A model generated the notes under the pieces. The model ran no database searches, was not told the origin of the DNA, and worked only from the letters and a program-made list of their open reading frames with translations. Both the position numbers and the translations under genes were made by a program. A DNA stretch of 53,788 nt from Lachnospiraceae bacterium (GTDB lineage Bacteria; Bacillota; Clostridia; Lachnospirales; Lachnospiraceae), in the NCBI GenBank assembly GCA_017624495.1, contig JAGAMY010000017.1, positions 1-53,788 on the forward strand. The letters are read 5' to 3'. Position 1 is the first letter of the stretch. Each line of letters opens with the position of its first letter. Positions 15,773 through 25,429 of this stretch are shown one piece after another.

Positions 15773-15804
15773 AAATTCATGATAAACAGTTAAGAGGTAT
15801 ACAA

Positions 15805-16812
15805 ATGGTAACGATAAAGGACATCGCAAAAGAATCCGGTTATTCAGTCAGCACAGTTTCCCGTGTGCTGAATAACCGCAGGGATGTAAGTCCGGTGGCA
15901 AAACAAAGAATAGAAGAGATTGTGGCGAAATACAATTTTGTACCCAACAATAATGCAAAATCCTTAAAACAGACAGTCAGCGAAACGATTGTCATTTTAG
16001 TAAAGGGTACAGCAAATATGCTCTTTGCAGATATTGTGGAAGAGATTCAGCGGATGCTGGAAAAAACGAAATATACATCTGTTGTGGCATACATAGATGA
16101 AACAGATAATGAGGTACAGCAGGCGATTCAGATTTGCTGGGAGAGAAAACCCTTAGGACTGCTTTTTTTAGGTGGTAACCCGGAGAATTTTAAGCAGCAG
16201 TTTGCAGATGTGGAAGTGCCTTCTGTGCTGGTGACAAACTCAGGAGAGAGCTTAGGCTTTGAGAATCTTGCCAGTGTCTGTACAGATGATATTGCAGCAG
16301 CAGAATGTGCCATAGACTATTTGATTGAAAACGGTCATCAGGAAATCGGTATCATTGGCGGTAGTTTAGAAAAGTCCCATACCAGTCGTATGCGTCATGA
16401 AGGCTGTATGAAAAGTTTCGAAAAAAACAATCTTCATTATGAAGAAGATAAGGCTTATGCATCTGCAAGATTTAGCTTTGAAGGGGCATATCAGGCGATG
16501 AATGAGCTTTTGGATAAAAATAAAAAACTTACTGCAGTTTTTGCAATGAGTGATGTTATGGCAGTTGGTGCGATTCGTGCCTTAAAGGATCGCAGTCTGT
16601 GTGTGCCGGAGGATATTTCTGTTATCGGTTTTGATGGTGTAGCTTTGGCAGAGTATTACAATCCAAAGCTTGCCACTATAAAACAGCAATATAAACAGTT
16701 GGCAAACCGCAGTGTGAAAATATTGTTTAATCTGTTGGAGCTTGGGATGCCGGCAGTTCATGAGGTTATTCCTTTTGAGCTTGCTAAGGGAGAGAGCGTA
16801 CATAAGATATAA
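15805..16812 (+). CDS. LacI-family transcriptional regulator (probable local maltodextrin regulator)
   Basis: A 335-residue repressor-type protein. The N-terminal helix-turn-helix and hinge are clear: TIKDIAKESGYSVSTVSRVLNN (residues 3-24), then NNAKSLKQ. The rest is a periplasmic-binding-like effector domain with FAMSDVMAVGAIRAL and ISVIGFDGVALAEYYNP near residues 245-290. AGAGGT provides the ribosome binding site. Placed between the transport genes and malQ, it likely binds the AACGTT-rich operator at 12452 and responds to a maltodextrin. It could also act at other loci; the effector is inference. Confidence 0.92.
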   Translation: MVTIKDIAKESGYSVSTVSRVLNNRRDVSPVAKQRIEEIVAKYNFVPNNNAKSLKQTVSETIVILVKGTANMLFADIVEEIQRMLEKTKYTSVVAYIDETDNEVQQAIQICWERKPLGLLFLGGNPENFKQQFADVEVPSVLVTNSGESLGFENLASVCTDDIAAAECAIDYLIENGHQEIGIIGGSLEKSHTSRMRHEGCMKSFEKNNLHYEEDKAYASARFSFEGAYQAMNELLDKNKKLTAVFAMSDVMAVGAIRALKDRSLCVPEDISVIGFDGVALAEYYNPKLATIKQQYKQLANRSVKILFNLLELGMPAVHEVIPFELAKGESVHKI

Positions 16813-16833
16813 ACATAAAGCAGGAGAATAAAA

Positions 16834-18339
16834 ATGAGAACAAGCGGAATATTAATGCATATATCTTCCCTTCCATCCCCGTATGGAATTGGAACTTTAG
16901 GAAAAGAAGCCAGAAAATTTGTGGATTTTCTTGTGAAATCCGGTCAGACATACTGGCAGATTCTTCCGATTTGTCCTACCAGTTATGGAGATTCCCCTTA
17001 CCAGTCATTTTCCAGTTTAGCGGGCAATCCGTACTTTATTGATTTGGAAATTCTGTGTAAAGAGAAGCTTTTAACGGAAAAGGAATGTAAGTCTTACACA
17101 TGGGGCAAGAAAAAGACCGAAGTGGATTTTGGTATCTTATATGAAAATCGTTATGATTTGCTGAAAAAAGCATATGCACGTTTTATGAAAAAACAGCCAA
17201 AGGATTTTTCTGCTTTCTGCGAAGAAGAGAAAATATGGCTGGATGATTATGCTGTTTTTATGGCATTAAAGGATGCCAATGATGGTGTGGCATGGTCACA
17301 GTGGAGTGATGACCTTCGTTTCCGCAAACCAGAAGCCATGGAAAAGGTGTACAGTGAATATGCAGAAGAAATCAATTTCTATAAAATGCTGCAGTATCTC
17401 TTTTATAAACAGTGGTGGAGTTTAAAAGCCTATGCCAATAAAAAAGGTATTCAGATTATTGGAGATGTGCCAATTTATGTGGCTGGTGACAGTGCAGATG
17501 TATGGGCAAATCCAAAACAGTTTTATTTAGACGAGGACTTAAATCCTATCGAAGTGGCAGGCTGTCCGCCGGATGCTTTTTCAGCAGATGGTCAGCTTTG
17601 GGGCAATCCACTGTTCCGCTGGGATGTGATGAAAGCGGATGGCTATGGCTGGTGGACAAATCGTATTCGTGCCATGTCAAAGCTTTATGATATTGTAAGA
17701 ATCGATCATTTCCGTGGATTTGATTCCTACTATGCAATTCCGGCAAAGGATGATACAGCAAGAAACGGTGAATGGAAGGAAGGTCCTGGTATGGACTTAT
17801 TCCGTACACTGGAAGAGAAATTAGGCAAATTAAATATTATTGTAGAAGATTTAGGCTTTTTAACACCATCGGTATTAAAACTGGTAGAAGATTCAGGTTT
17901 TCCGGGAATGAAGCTGATTCAGTTTGCATTTGATACCAGAGACGATAGTGATTATCTTCCACATAATTACAAAAAACATAGTGTGGTCTATACAGGAACC
18001 CATGATAATGATACAATTACAGGGTGGATGAAGACTGCACCAAAGGAAAGCGTAAACTTTGCAAAGAAATATTTTAATCTGACAAAAGAAGAAGGTTATA
18101 ACTGGGGAATGATGCGTGGTGCATGGGCAAGTGTCAGTGATATGGCTATTGTGCCAATGCAGGATATCTTAGGCTTAGACAGTAAAGCCCGTATGAATAC
18201 ACCGTCTACCTTAGGCTGTAACTGGAAATGGAGAGCAAAGGAAGATGCGATTACACCGCAGCTTGCACAAAAACTAAAAAAATACATGAAAATGTATGGA
18301 CGCGATCGAAAAGAAATTTCCAATAAAATAGAAGAGTAA
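16834..18339 (+). CDS. malQ: 4-alpha-glucanotransferase (amylomaltase)
   Basis: Transfers alpha-1,4-glucan segments between malto-oligosaccharides and releases glucose, in the cytoplasm; GH77 family, 501 residues, the usual length for short bacterial MalQ. Motifs: SSLPSPYGIGTLG at the N-terminus, YWQILPICPTSYGDSPYQSFS, the nucleophile region VRIDHFRGFDSYYAIP (about 288), the acid/base region IIVEDLGFLTP (about 332) and the third carboxylate in YTGTHDNDTITGW (about 386). GCAGGAGAA precedes the ATG, 21 bases after the LacI gene. It processes what the adjacent transporter imports. Confidence 0.96.
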   Translation: MRTSGILMHISSLPSPYGIGTLGKEARKFVDFLVKSGQTYWQILPICPTSYGDSPYQSFSSLAGNPYFIDLEILCKEKLLTEKECKSYTWGKKKTEVDFGILYENRYDLLKKAYARFMKKQPKDFSAFCEEEKIWLDDYAVFMALKDANDGVAWSQWSDDLRFRKPEAMEKVYSEYAEEINFYKMLQYLFYKQWWSLKAYANKKGIQIIGDVPIYVAGDSADVWANPKQFYLDEDLNPIEVAGCPPDAFSADGQLWGNPLFRWDVMKADGYGWWTNRIRAMSKLYDIVRIDHFRGFDSYYAIPAKDDTARNGEWKEGPGMDLFRTLEEKLGKLNIIVEDLGFLTPSVLKLVEDSGFPGMKLIQFAFDTRDDSDYLPHNYKKHSVVYTGTHDNDTITGWMKTAPKESVNFAKKYFNLTKEEGYNWGMMRGAWASVSDMAIVPMQDILGLDSKARMNTPSTLGCNWKWRAKEDAITPQLAQKLKKYMKMYGRDRKEISNKIEE

Positions 18340-18347
18340 AAAATCAG

Positions 18348-18378
18348 GGAAAGGAATCTCTATAGGAGACTCCTTTCC
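18348..18378 (+). terminator. Hairpin after malQ without T run
   Basis: GGAAAGGAATCTC (18348-18360) pairs with GAGACTCCTTTCC (18366-18378), one G-U pair, five-base loop. There is no T stretch, so it may be an mRNA-stabilising or processing site rather than a true terminator. Confidence 0.5.
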
Positions 18379-18401
18379 TATGTGTATATGAGGGGAAAAT
18401 C

Positions 18402-19325
18402 ATGTATTATTTTATCGTCAATACCAAATCCAGAACCGGAAAAGCAGCAGATATCTGGAAACAGATAGAGCAGATTTTAAAGGAAAGAGGCATTTCCTAT
18501 CAGGCATTTATTACGAAATGTGAAGGACATGCTAAGGAGTTAGCGGCTGAAATTTCAGGGCTGCCCTTAGATAAGATAAACATAGTGGTTGTGGGTGGTG
18601 ACGGCACTATGAATGAGGTTATCAATGGCGTAAAGGATTTTAGCAAAGTTGTTTTTGGATATATTCCCATGGGTTCAGGGAATGACCTTGCCAGAGGCTT
18701 AGGCATTTGCAGAGAGCCTTTAACAGCATTGGATAAAATTCTGGCAAATCCCACACCAAAACGGATGGATTTAGGCTGTGTGAAATATGCAGAAAACAAA
18801 AAGAAAAAGTATTTTGCCATCAGCTCCGGTATGGGAATTGATGCGTTTGTATGTAAAGAAGCACAACATTCGGTTTTAAAAAGAGTCTTAAATGCCATAG
18901 GTTTAGGCAGTATGACGTATGTGTGTCTAACGGTAAAATCCCTCTTTACAATGCCTGTGGTAAGGGCACAGGTGGGATTTGATGATGGAGAAATGCGTAC
19001 CTTAGAACAGGTGATTTTTATTGCTGCCATGAACCAAAGGGTGGAAGGCGGTGGAGTGCCCATGGCACCACGGGCAAATGCTTTCGATGAAAAGCTTTCG
19101 GTTTGTTTAGTACATGGAATTCCCAGATGGAAGACATTTTTCTTATTACCGGTTTTAGTGTTAGGAAAACATGAAAAGGTTAAGGGATTTGAAATCGTAG
19201 ATTGCAAAAAATTACAGGTAAAGCTGGCAAAAAAAGCAGTTCTGCATACAGATGGAGAGTATTGTGGTATGCATAACTGCGTAGAAATCAGTTGTTTAGA
19301 GAAGAAAATGCAGATAATTTTGTAG
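18402..19325 (+). CDS. Diacylglycerol/lipid kinase family protein (DagK/YegS type)
   Basis: A 307-residue soluble lipid kinase. It has the family nucleotide-binding signature VVVGGDGTMNEVINGV (about 62-77) and IPMGSGNDLARGLG (about 87-100), and the second-domain glycine-rich EGGGVPMAPRA near 215. Such enzymes phosphorylate diacylglycerol or related lipids on the inner face of the membrane; exact substrate cannot be read from sequence. The ATG follows GAGGGG. It lies 62 bases after malQ, behind a hairpin, and ends before the hairpin leader of the GH43 gene, so it may be read from the malQ transcript. Confidence 0.9.
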   Translation: MYYFIVNTKSRTGKAADIWKQIEQILKERGISYQAFITKCEGHAKELAAEISGLPLDKINIVVVGGDGTMNEVINGVKDFSKVVFGYIPMGSGNDLARGLGICREPLTALDKILANPTPKRMDLGCVKYAENKKKKYFAISSGMGIDAFVCKEAQHSVLKRVLNAIGLGSMTYVCLTVKSLFTMPVVRAQVGFDDGEMRTLEQVIFIAAMNQRVEGGGVPMAPRANAFDEKLSVCLVHGIPRWKTFFLLPVLVLGKHEKVKGFEIVDCKKLQVKLAKKAVLHTDGEYCGMHNCVEISCLEKKMQIIL

Positions 19326-19392
19326 TAATAAAATATAAAAAAATAAAGAAATTCTTAAGATTGGTATAAAAAATCTATACTTTTTGGGAATG

Positions 19393-19464
19393 AAAAACCT
19401 CTTTCTTTATGTGAAAATCATACCATGTAAAACATTGATTTTCAAAAAAGAAAGGGGTTTTTTT
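19393..19464 (+). promoter_or_regulatory. Two-stage hairpin with T7 tract overlapping the ribosome binding site of the GH43 gene
   Basis: Bases 19393-19407 pair with 19448-19462 (15 bp, one G-U), and inside this TGAAAATCA (19412-19420) pairs with TGATTTTCA (19436-19444). Seven T follow the last G, and the GTG start codon comes next at 19465. The descending arm AAGAAAGGGG is also the only good ribosome binding site. It can act as terminator for the lipid kinase transcript or hide the site from ribosomes. A possible promoter (TTCTTA/TATACT) lies around 19353-19382. Confidence 0.7.
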
Positions 19465-22400
19465 GTGAGAAACAAAAGGAGAAAAGGATGGAAACGAGTG
19501 TGTTCCATCGTATTAGCATCAGCTATGCTGACAACAGGAGTGCCTGTAAATGTAAATGCAGGTACATCTACCGTTACAGAAGATGGGAAATTTACAAATC
19601 CAATGTTGTATGCGGATGTACCGGACATTGACATCATAAGAGTGGGAGATGCTTACTATATGGTAAGTACCACCATGCATTTGTCACCGGGGTGTCCAAT
19701 TATGAAGTCCACCGATTTGGTAAACTGGGAAATCGTCAATTATGTGTATGACCGTCTGGGAACAGAAGATGCCATGAGCTTAAGAAATGACAAAGAAATG
19801 TATGGCAACGGTCAGTGGGCATCCAGCTTACAGTTTCATGATGGAAAATATTATGTGGCATTTAATTCCAACACAACCGGAAAAGCATATATTTTTACTA
19901 CAGAGGATATTGAAAATGGTGCATGGACAAAAACAGAATTAAGCAAAGCATATCATGATATGGCACTGTTTTTTGATGATGAACATACATATATCATTTA
20001 TGGAAATACAGAAATTAAATATGTGGAGTTAAACGAAGATTTGACTGGCGAAAAAGAAAATGGTTTAAGTGGTACCTTATTTTCTGCCAATGACGAAGGA
20101 GAAAAAACCAACAGTAATGGCTATATCTTAGGCTATGAAGGCACACATGTCATGAAAAAAGACGGCTACTACTATGTATTTAATATCTGCTGGCCGAAGG
20201 GCAGTCCTCGTACAGAGGTTTGTCATAGAAGTGCTGCATTTCCAGGTACAAAATGGGAAAACGAAACCATTTTAAGTGCAGATTTTGTGAACAATGGTGT
20301 AAACGGCGGAGTAGCACAGGGCGGTGTGATTGATACACCGGATGGTGACTGGTATGGATTTTTATTTCAGGACCATGGTGCAGTAGGTCGTGTACCTGTA
20401 TTGACAGATTGTACATGGAAAGACGGCTGGCCAATGCTTGGTAAAGATGGCGATGGAAAAACCGTAGAAAAAGTTATGGAGCTTCCAATGACAGGCAGCG
20501 CAGAAACTTCTATTGTAAAATCCGATGAATTTTATAATGATGCTGCACATCGTGTATTTGAAGCAGAAACACAGAATACTATAGCAGTCAACGAAGTGGA
20601 GGCTGTTTCTTATGCAGCAGATGTGGTTATGGCAGAAGAACCGGAAGAAGAAATCGTAGAACTGATTACCAATGGTGATTTTGAAGATGGAATGACCGGA
20701 TGGGAAAGCAATGAAAACGGAAGTGGTTCTATAGAAGAAGAGGATACCAATCATGTCCTGATGATAAAAGACAGAGTAAATACATCTTCTAGTATGAAGC
20801 AGGATTTATCCGGTATGCTGAAAAAAGGAAAAACCTATACAATTTCCGGTAAAATTAAATATGTAGACGGACCGGATACGAAACGTTTTAATATTATGTT
20901 ACAGAACGGACCGGATTATCGGTATCGTGTAGAAGCTGGAAATGTTACAGCCAACAAAGGCGTGTGGACAGAGTTTAGCTTTAGTTATACAGCCGCAGAT
21001 AAAAGTGAACAATTCCCTTTCAGTACAACAGAAAATGCCCTTTTTGTTGAAACACCTTGGCCAGCGGGACCTGCAGCTGAGAATGATTTAATGAACTTTT
21101 ATCTGGATGACATTTCTATGACTTATACAAAAACAGGTTCCGCTGAAGAAGAAATCGTAGAGGATGAAAATCTGATTGAGCTGATTACTAACGGTGGTGT
21201 GGAAACCGGAGATACAGCCGGATGGACAAGTACACCTGGAGACACAGCGGTAGCTTTGACAGTTGTTCCTGATGAGAAGGTACCTGGAGAGAACAGACTT
21301 TATGTATCAAATCGTCAGGGAACAGGTGCAGGTGCATGTCAGGATATTAGTGGAAAATTAGTGATGGGCAAGACCTATACAATTTCTGGTAAATTAAAAT
21401 ATACAGACGGACCGGATACAAAGGAATTTATTGTAACGATTCAGAATGGTGCAGACTTTAACTATCGTGAGAATTTAGTATCTATTAAGGCGAAAAAAGG
21501 TGAGTGGGTAGAATTTAGCGGTGCATACACCGTACATGATACGAGTGATAAATTCCCATTCGATCCGACACGGAATTTTATTTTTGTGGAAACAAAATGG
21601 ACAGAAAAACCGGATGCAGAAAATGACCTGATGTCCTATTATCTGGATGATTTTTCCATGACAACAAAATCCGATGATATGATTCGTAATGGTTCTTTTG
21701 AAAGCGGTATCAAAAACTGGACAGGATTTGAAAATGCTGACATTAAAACATCTACAGAGGAATCATATGAGGGTAGTACATCTGTATTAACAACAAATCG
21801 TACAGCCTGTGCACAGGGTCCAAGTCAGGATTTAAGTAATAAACTGACAGCAGGAAATATTTATACGATTACAGGGTATGTAAAATACAATGAAGGCGTA
21901 GACAGCAAACAGTTTAATGTAACGATTCAGAATGGACCAAACTATCAGTACAGAACAGTTTTGGGAAGTGTTACAGCAAAAAAAGGTGAATGGACGAAAA
22001 TTGAAGTAAAATATGTGATGCCTGAAGATGCCATTACAACACAGAATTATCTGTTCTTTGAAACACCATGGAGTGCGACGACACCTACAGCAGAAAAAGA
22101 TTTAATGGATTTCTATGTGGATAATGTATCCATGATAGAACAGATTCCGGCAGAAAAAGAGTTAGAAGAGTCAGGTGAAAATGATTATAATGGTTCAAAC
22201 TTAGACTTAGTATGGCAGTGGAATCACAATCCAAACAACAAGTACTGGTCATTAACTGACCGAAGCGGTTACTTAAGATTAACCACAGGCAATAAAGCAT
22301 CCGGTCTTTTAGATGCAAGAAATACTTTAACACAGAGAACCTATGGACCGACATCCTCCGGTAAGATAAAAATGGATATTTCCAATATGAAAGTAGGAGA

Positions 22401-25305
22401 TGTGGCAGGTTTAGCAGCACTTTCCTATAATTATGGTTATATTGCTGTGAAAAAGGAAAATGCAGGAGCAAAACTTGTTATGGTGGATGCATCCGAAAAT
22501 TCCAAATTAGGCAAAGATGAGCCAAAGACAGTAGAAGAAGTGGACTGCACAGGTACAACGGTATATTTAAAAGAAGATTTTAATTTTGCAGGGGATGCAA
22601 ACGGAGAAAATAAAGATACCGTAAGCTTTTATTACAGTTTTGACGGAGCAAACTGGACAAAACTTGGCAATACCATGCCACTTACCTATGAACTTACACA
22701 TTTTATGGGCAGCCGTTTTGCAATCTTTAATTATGCAACAAAATCCACAGGTGGTTATGTGGATGTAGATTATTTCCGTGTTTCCGATGAAATTACAGGA
22801 AGCAGTCAAGGAGAAGAAAGTGCTTTAGCAGCAACTATGTCTGCAACAGAAGAAATTTCTGGTGTAATCAATAGTGAAGCAGAAGTAAATGTATACTTAG
22901 ATGCACTGACAGCAGATAACCATTCTTCTTTAAAAGCATCTATTTCCATTCCGGAAATGCTTACTGTAGAAGATGTGGTATTTAACGCAAATGCTATTTC
23001 CGGTAATACAGAATATAGTTATAAAAATAATCGTTTAGTTTTATCCGTAACAGGAGAAAATGTAACTTTTACAGCAGACGATAAGTTATTTGCTACAGTT
23101 AAATGTAAATTAAACCGTTATGTATCGAAAGATGAAACTGTATCTGTAAGAGCAGACTATGTGATGGCAGACAATGGAAAGACAGATTATGATGTGACAG
23201 CAGCAGAGTGTGCAATTGCATTAAAATACTTAGATACAAGAGCTCTCGCAAAAGAATTAGGTTATGGTAATCCGATTATGACACAGGAATTTGGTGCAGA
23301 CCCATATGCTATTGTATATGATGGACGTGTATATGTGTACATGACAGCGGATGATTACCAGTATGATGAGAATGGAAATGTAAAAGATAATGATTTTGGT
23401 TATATTAAGAGTTTAAGAGTAGTATCTTCCGATGATATGTTAAACTGGACAGATCATGGTGAGATTCAGGTGGCAGGTGCAGATGCTCCGGCAAAATGGG
23501 CAGCACATTCCTGGGCTCCGGCAATTGCTTACAAGGAAATCGACGGAGAAGATAAATTCTTCCTTTATTTTGCAAATGATGCTTCAGGTATTGGTGTATT
23601 AGAAGCAGACACACCACTTGGACCATGGAAAGACCCAATTGGCGAAGCATTACTTACAAGACAGACACCGGGATGTGCAGGCGTAGAATGGTGTTTTGAC
23701 CCGGCAGTATTAGTAGACGACGATGGAAGTGCATACATTTACTTTGGCGGTGGCGTACCGGAAGGAAAACAGTTACATCCAAATACAGCCAGAGTAGCAA
23801 AGCTTGGCGAAGATATGATTAGTATTGAAGGTGAAGCACAGTTAATTGATGCACCTTGTATGTTTGAAGATTCCGGTATCTTTAAATATGAAGATAAGTA
23901 CTACTATACCTATTGTTCAAACTTCATCAATCCACATGGTGATGGATATCCGGGATATGGAACAATCTGCTATATGGTAAGTGATGACCCAATGGGACCA
24001 TATGAATATGCAGGAGAAGTATTCCAGAATCCTACGGTATGGTTTGGTGTAGGTGGAAATAACCATCATGCAACCTTCGTATTTGAAGGAGAAACCTATT
24101 TTATCTACCATGCACAGACAGTATCGAAAGCATTAGGTATCGAAAAAGGTTATCGTTCTACACATATTGATAATATTGAATTTAACTCTGACGGTTCTAT
24201 CCGTCCAATCAAGGGAACTTATGAAGGCATTGCACAGCTTAGAGATATGTCTGCTTATGAAAGAATCGATGCAGAAACCATTGCATGGAATGCAGGTGTA
24301 AAAACAGAAATTTGTGCAGAAGAAGGAAAGTTATTTGCTGATTACAACATGAACCTGACAGAATTAACAGACGGTGACTGGACTTCCGTTGCACAGGTGA
24401 ACTTTGGTGAAAAAGGTGCAAAAGCGTTCAAAGTATCCGCAGCATCAGAAAAAGGTGGAAGTATTGAAATCCGTTTAGACAGCCCGGAAGGTACATTGAT
24501 TGGCACAGCAGAAGTAGCTGCAACGGGAAGTGAAGATACGTATAAAGAAGTAAATTGTGAAGTAACAAACGTTACCGGTGTAAGAAATGTATTCTTAGTA
24601 TTCCGTGGTGAAGATAAGAAAAACATCATGAACGTGGATTACTACCTCTTTGAAGAGGCAGAAAAAGCAGATAAACCAGCAGGTGGTACAACCGGAACAG
24701 GTACAAATACCGGAACAGGTGGTACAACCGGAACAGGTGGTACAACCGGAACAGGTGGTACAACCGGAACAGGAGGTACAGCCGGAACAGGAGGTACAGC
24801 CGGAACAGATACAAACACTGGAACAGATACAAACACCGGAGTAGGTACAACAGATACCGAAGATAAGACACTTGCTTCTTATGTTGGAAAAACATTTACA
24901 AGTAAAAATCTAAAATATAAGGTAACTGCATGTACTGCAGCTGAAAAAGAAGTGACTGTATATGGTGCAAAAAAACAGTTAAAAACTATCAGTATACCAA
25001 GTACAATAAAATACAAAGGCATGACATTTAAAGTAACAGCTATTCAGAAAAAAGCCTTTAAGAGTCAGAAGAAACTGACAAAGGTTACTGTAGGAAAATA
25101 TGTAGAAAGCATCGGTACACAGGCATTCTACAATGCAAAAAAATTGTCAAAAATTAAATTTAAAGGCACACTTGTAAAATCCATTGGTAAAAATGCATTC
25201 AAAGGCATTAAGAAAAATGCAACTTTTGATGTAAATAATAAGAAGATTAAATACTACAAAAAGCTTTTGAAAAAAGCAAACACAAAGAATTATAAAGTAA
25301 AATAA
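19465..25305 (+). CDS. Secreted multidomain xylan-type enzyme with two GH43 domains
   Basis: A 1946-residue secreted enzyme. Approximate order: signal peptide 1-33; GH43 domain 42-346 (beta-xylosidase-like, ADVPDIDIIR, HDMALFFDDE, GYEGTH); three CBM4/9-like modules (397-555, 569-732, 737-892) each opening with a TNG/RNG-F-E pattern; a GH43-associated beta-sandwich 905-1108; a cohesin-like module 1117-1252; a second GH43 domain 1265-1592 (GADPYAIVYDG, CFDPAVLVDDDG, MFEDSGIF, arabinofuranosidase-like); a CBM6-like module 1608-1730; a G/T linker; and C-terminal BspA-type LRR repeats ending in a basic tail. Both GH43 domains appear to keep the D, D, E triad. Likely role: removal of xylose and arabinose from arabinoxylan at the cell surface. 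The GTG at 19465 is chosen because it gives a basic n-region (RNKRRKGWKR) before the hydrophobic signal core. No LPxTG motif is present. Confidence 0.88.
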   Translation: MRNKRRKGWKRVCSIVLASAMLTTGVPVNVNAGTSTVTEDGKFTNPMLYADVPDIDIIRVGDAYYMVSTTMHLSPGCPIMKSTDLVNWEIVNYVYDRLGTEDAMSLRNDKEMYGNGQWASSLQFHDGKYYVAFNSNTTGKAYIFTTEDIENGAWTKTELSKAYHDMALFFDDEHTYIIYGNTEIKYVELNEDLTGEKENGLSGTLFSANDEGEKTNSNGYILGYEGTHVMKKDGYYYVFNICWPKGSPRTEVCHRSAAFPGTKWENETILSADFVNNGVNGGVAQGGVIDTPDGDWYGFLFQDHGAVGRVPVLTDCTWKDGWPMLGKDGDGKTVEKVMELPMTGSAETSIVKSDEFYNDAAHRVFEAETQNTIAVNEVEAVSYAADVVMAEEPEEEIVELITNGDFEDGMTGWESNENGSGSIEEEDTNHVLMIKDRVNTSSSMKQDLSGMLKKGKTYTISGKIKYVDGPDTKRFNIMLQNGPDYRYRVEAGNVTANKGVWTEFSFSYTAADKSEQFPFSTTENALFVETPWPAGPAAENDLMNFYLDDISMTYTKTGSAEEEIVEDENLIELITNGGVETGDTAGWTSTPGDTAVALTVVPDEKVPGENRLYVSNRQGTGAGACQDISGKLVMGKTYTISGKLKYTDGPDTKEFIVTIQNGADFNYRENLVSIKAKKGEWVEFSGAYTVHDTSDKFPFDPTRNFIFVETKWTEKPDAENDLMSYYLDDFSMTTKSDDMIRNGSFESGIKNWTGFENADIKTSTEESYEGSTSVLTTNRTACAQGPSQDLSNKLTAGNIYTITGYVKYNEGVDSKQFNVTIQNGPNYQYRTVLGSVTAKKGEWTKIEVKYVMPEDAITTQNYLFFETPWSATTPTAEKDLMDFYVDNVSMIEQIPAEKELEESGENDYNGSNLDLVWQWNHNPNNKYWSLTDRSGYLRLTTGNKASGLLDARNTLTQRTYGPTSSGKIKMDISNMKVGDVAGLAALSYNYGYIAVKKENAGAKLVMVDASENSKLGKDEPKTVEEVDCTGTTVYLKEDFNFAGDANGENKDTVSFYYSFDGANWTKLGNTMPLTYELTHFMGSRFAIFNYATKSTGGYVDVDYFRVSDEITGSSQGEESALAATMSATEEISGVINSEAEVNVYLDALTADNHSSLKASISIPEMLTVEDVVFNANAISGNTEYSYKNNRLVLSVTGENVTFTADDKLFATVKCKLNRYVSKDETVSVRADYVMADNGKTDYDVTAAECAIALKYLDTRALAKELGYGNPIMTQEFGADPYAIVYDGRVYVYMTADDYQYDENGNVKDNDFGYIKSLRVVSSDDMLNWTDHGEIQVAGADAPAKWAAHSWAPAIAYKEIDGEDKFFLYFANDASGIGVLEADTPLGPWKDPIGEALLTRQTPGCAGVEWCFDPAVLVDDDGSAYIYFGGGVPEGKQLHPNTARVAKLGEDMISIEGEAQLIDAPCMFEDSGIFKYEDKYYYTYCSNFINPHGDGYPGYGTICYMVSDDPMGPYEYAGEVFQNPTVWFGVGGNNHHATFVFEGETYFIYHAQTVSKALGIEKGYRSTHIDNIEFNSDGSIRPIKGTYEGIAQLRDMSAYERIDAETIAWNAGVKTEICAEEGKLFADYNMNLTELTDGDWTSVAQVNFGEKGAKAFKVSAASEKGGSIEIRLDSPEGTLIGTAEVAATGSEDTYKEVNCEVTNVTGVRNVFLVFRGEDKKNIMNVDYYLFEEAEKADKPAGGTTGTGTNTGTGGTTGTGGTTGTGGTTGTGGTAGTGGTAGTDTNTGTDTNTGVGTTDTEDKTLASYVGKTFTSKNLKYKVTACTAAEKEVTVYGAKKQLKTISIPSTIKYKGMTFKVTAIQKKAFKSQKKLTKVTVGKYVESIGTQAFYNAKKLSKIKFKGTLVKSIGKNAFKGIKKNATFDVNNKKIKYYKKLLKKANTKNYKVK
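24682..24840 (+). repeat. 18-bp tandem repeat coding a Gly/Thr linker
   Basis: Units close to GGTGGTACAACCGGAACA are repeated about eight times, with two variants (GGAGGTACAGCC and ACAAACACTGG types) at the 3' end. They encode the linker between the CBM6-like module and the LRR region and keep frame. Confidence 0.9.
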
Positions 25306-25322
25306 ATATACTTTATAAAAAG

Positions 25323-25355
25323 AAAAGGGTTCTCAGTTAATGGGAACCCTTTTTA
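25323..25355 (+). terminator. Intrinsic terminator after the GH43 gene
   Basis: AAAAGGGTTC (25323-25332) pairs with GAACCCTTTT (25344-25353), loop of about 11 bases, T tail. Good terminator. Confidence 0.85.
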
Positions 25356-25429
25356 AAAATATATTTACTATGTAAGCTGTTCATTTGTGTGAGAATGGTT
25401 TAAAATAAGAGCAGGAGAGGATGAGGAAA

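Noticed and set aside
18500-19207. 235-codon frame antisense to the lipid kinase
   Set aside because: The sense strand encodes a protein with clear kinase motifs. The antisense frame has no ribosome binding site and no recognisable domain.
24626-24895. Open frames in four frames across the Gly/Thr linker, and a possible CRISPR-like pattern
   Set aside because: The 18-bp units are adjacent without spacers and keep frame with the enzyme, so this is a protein linker repeat, not a CRISPR array.
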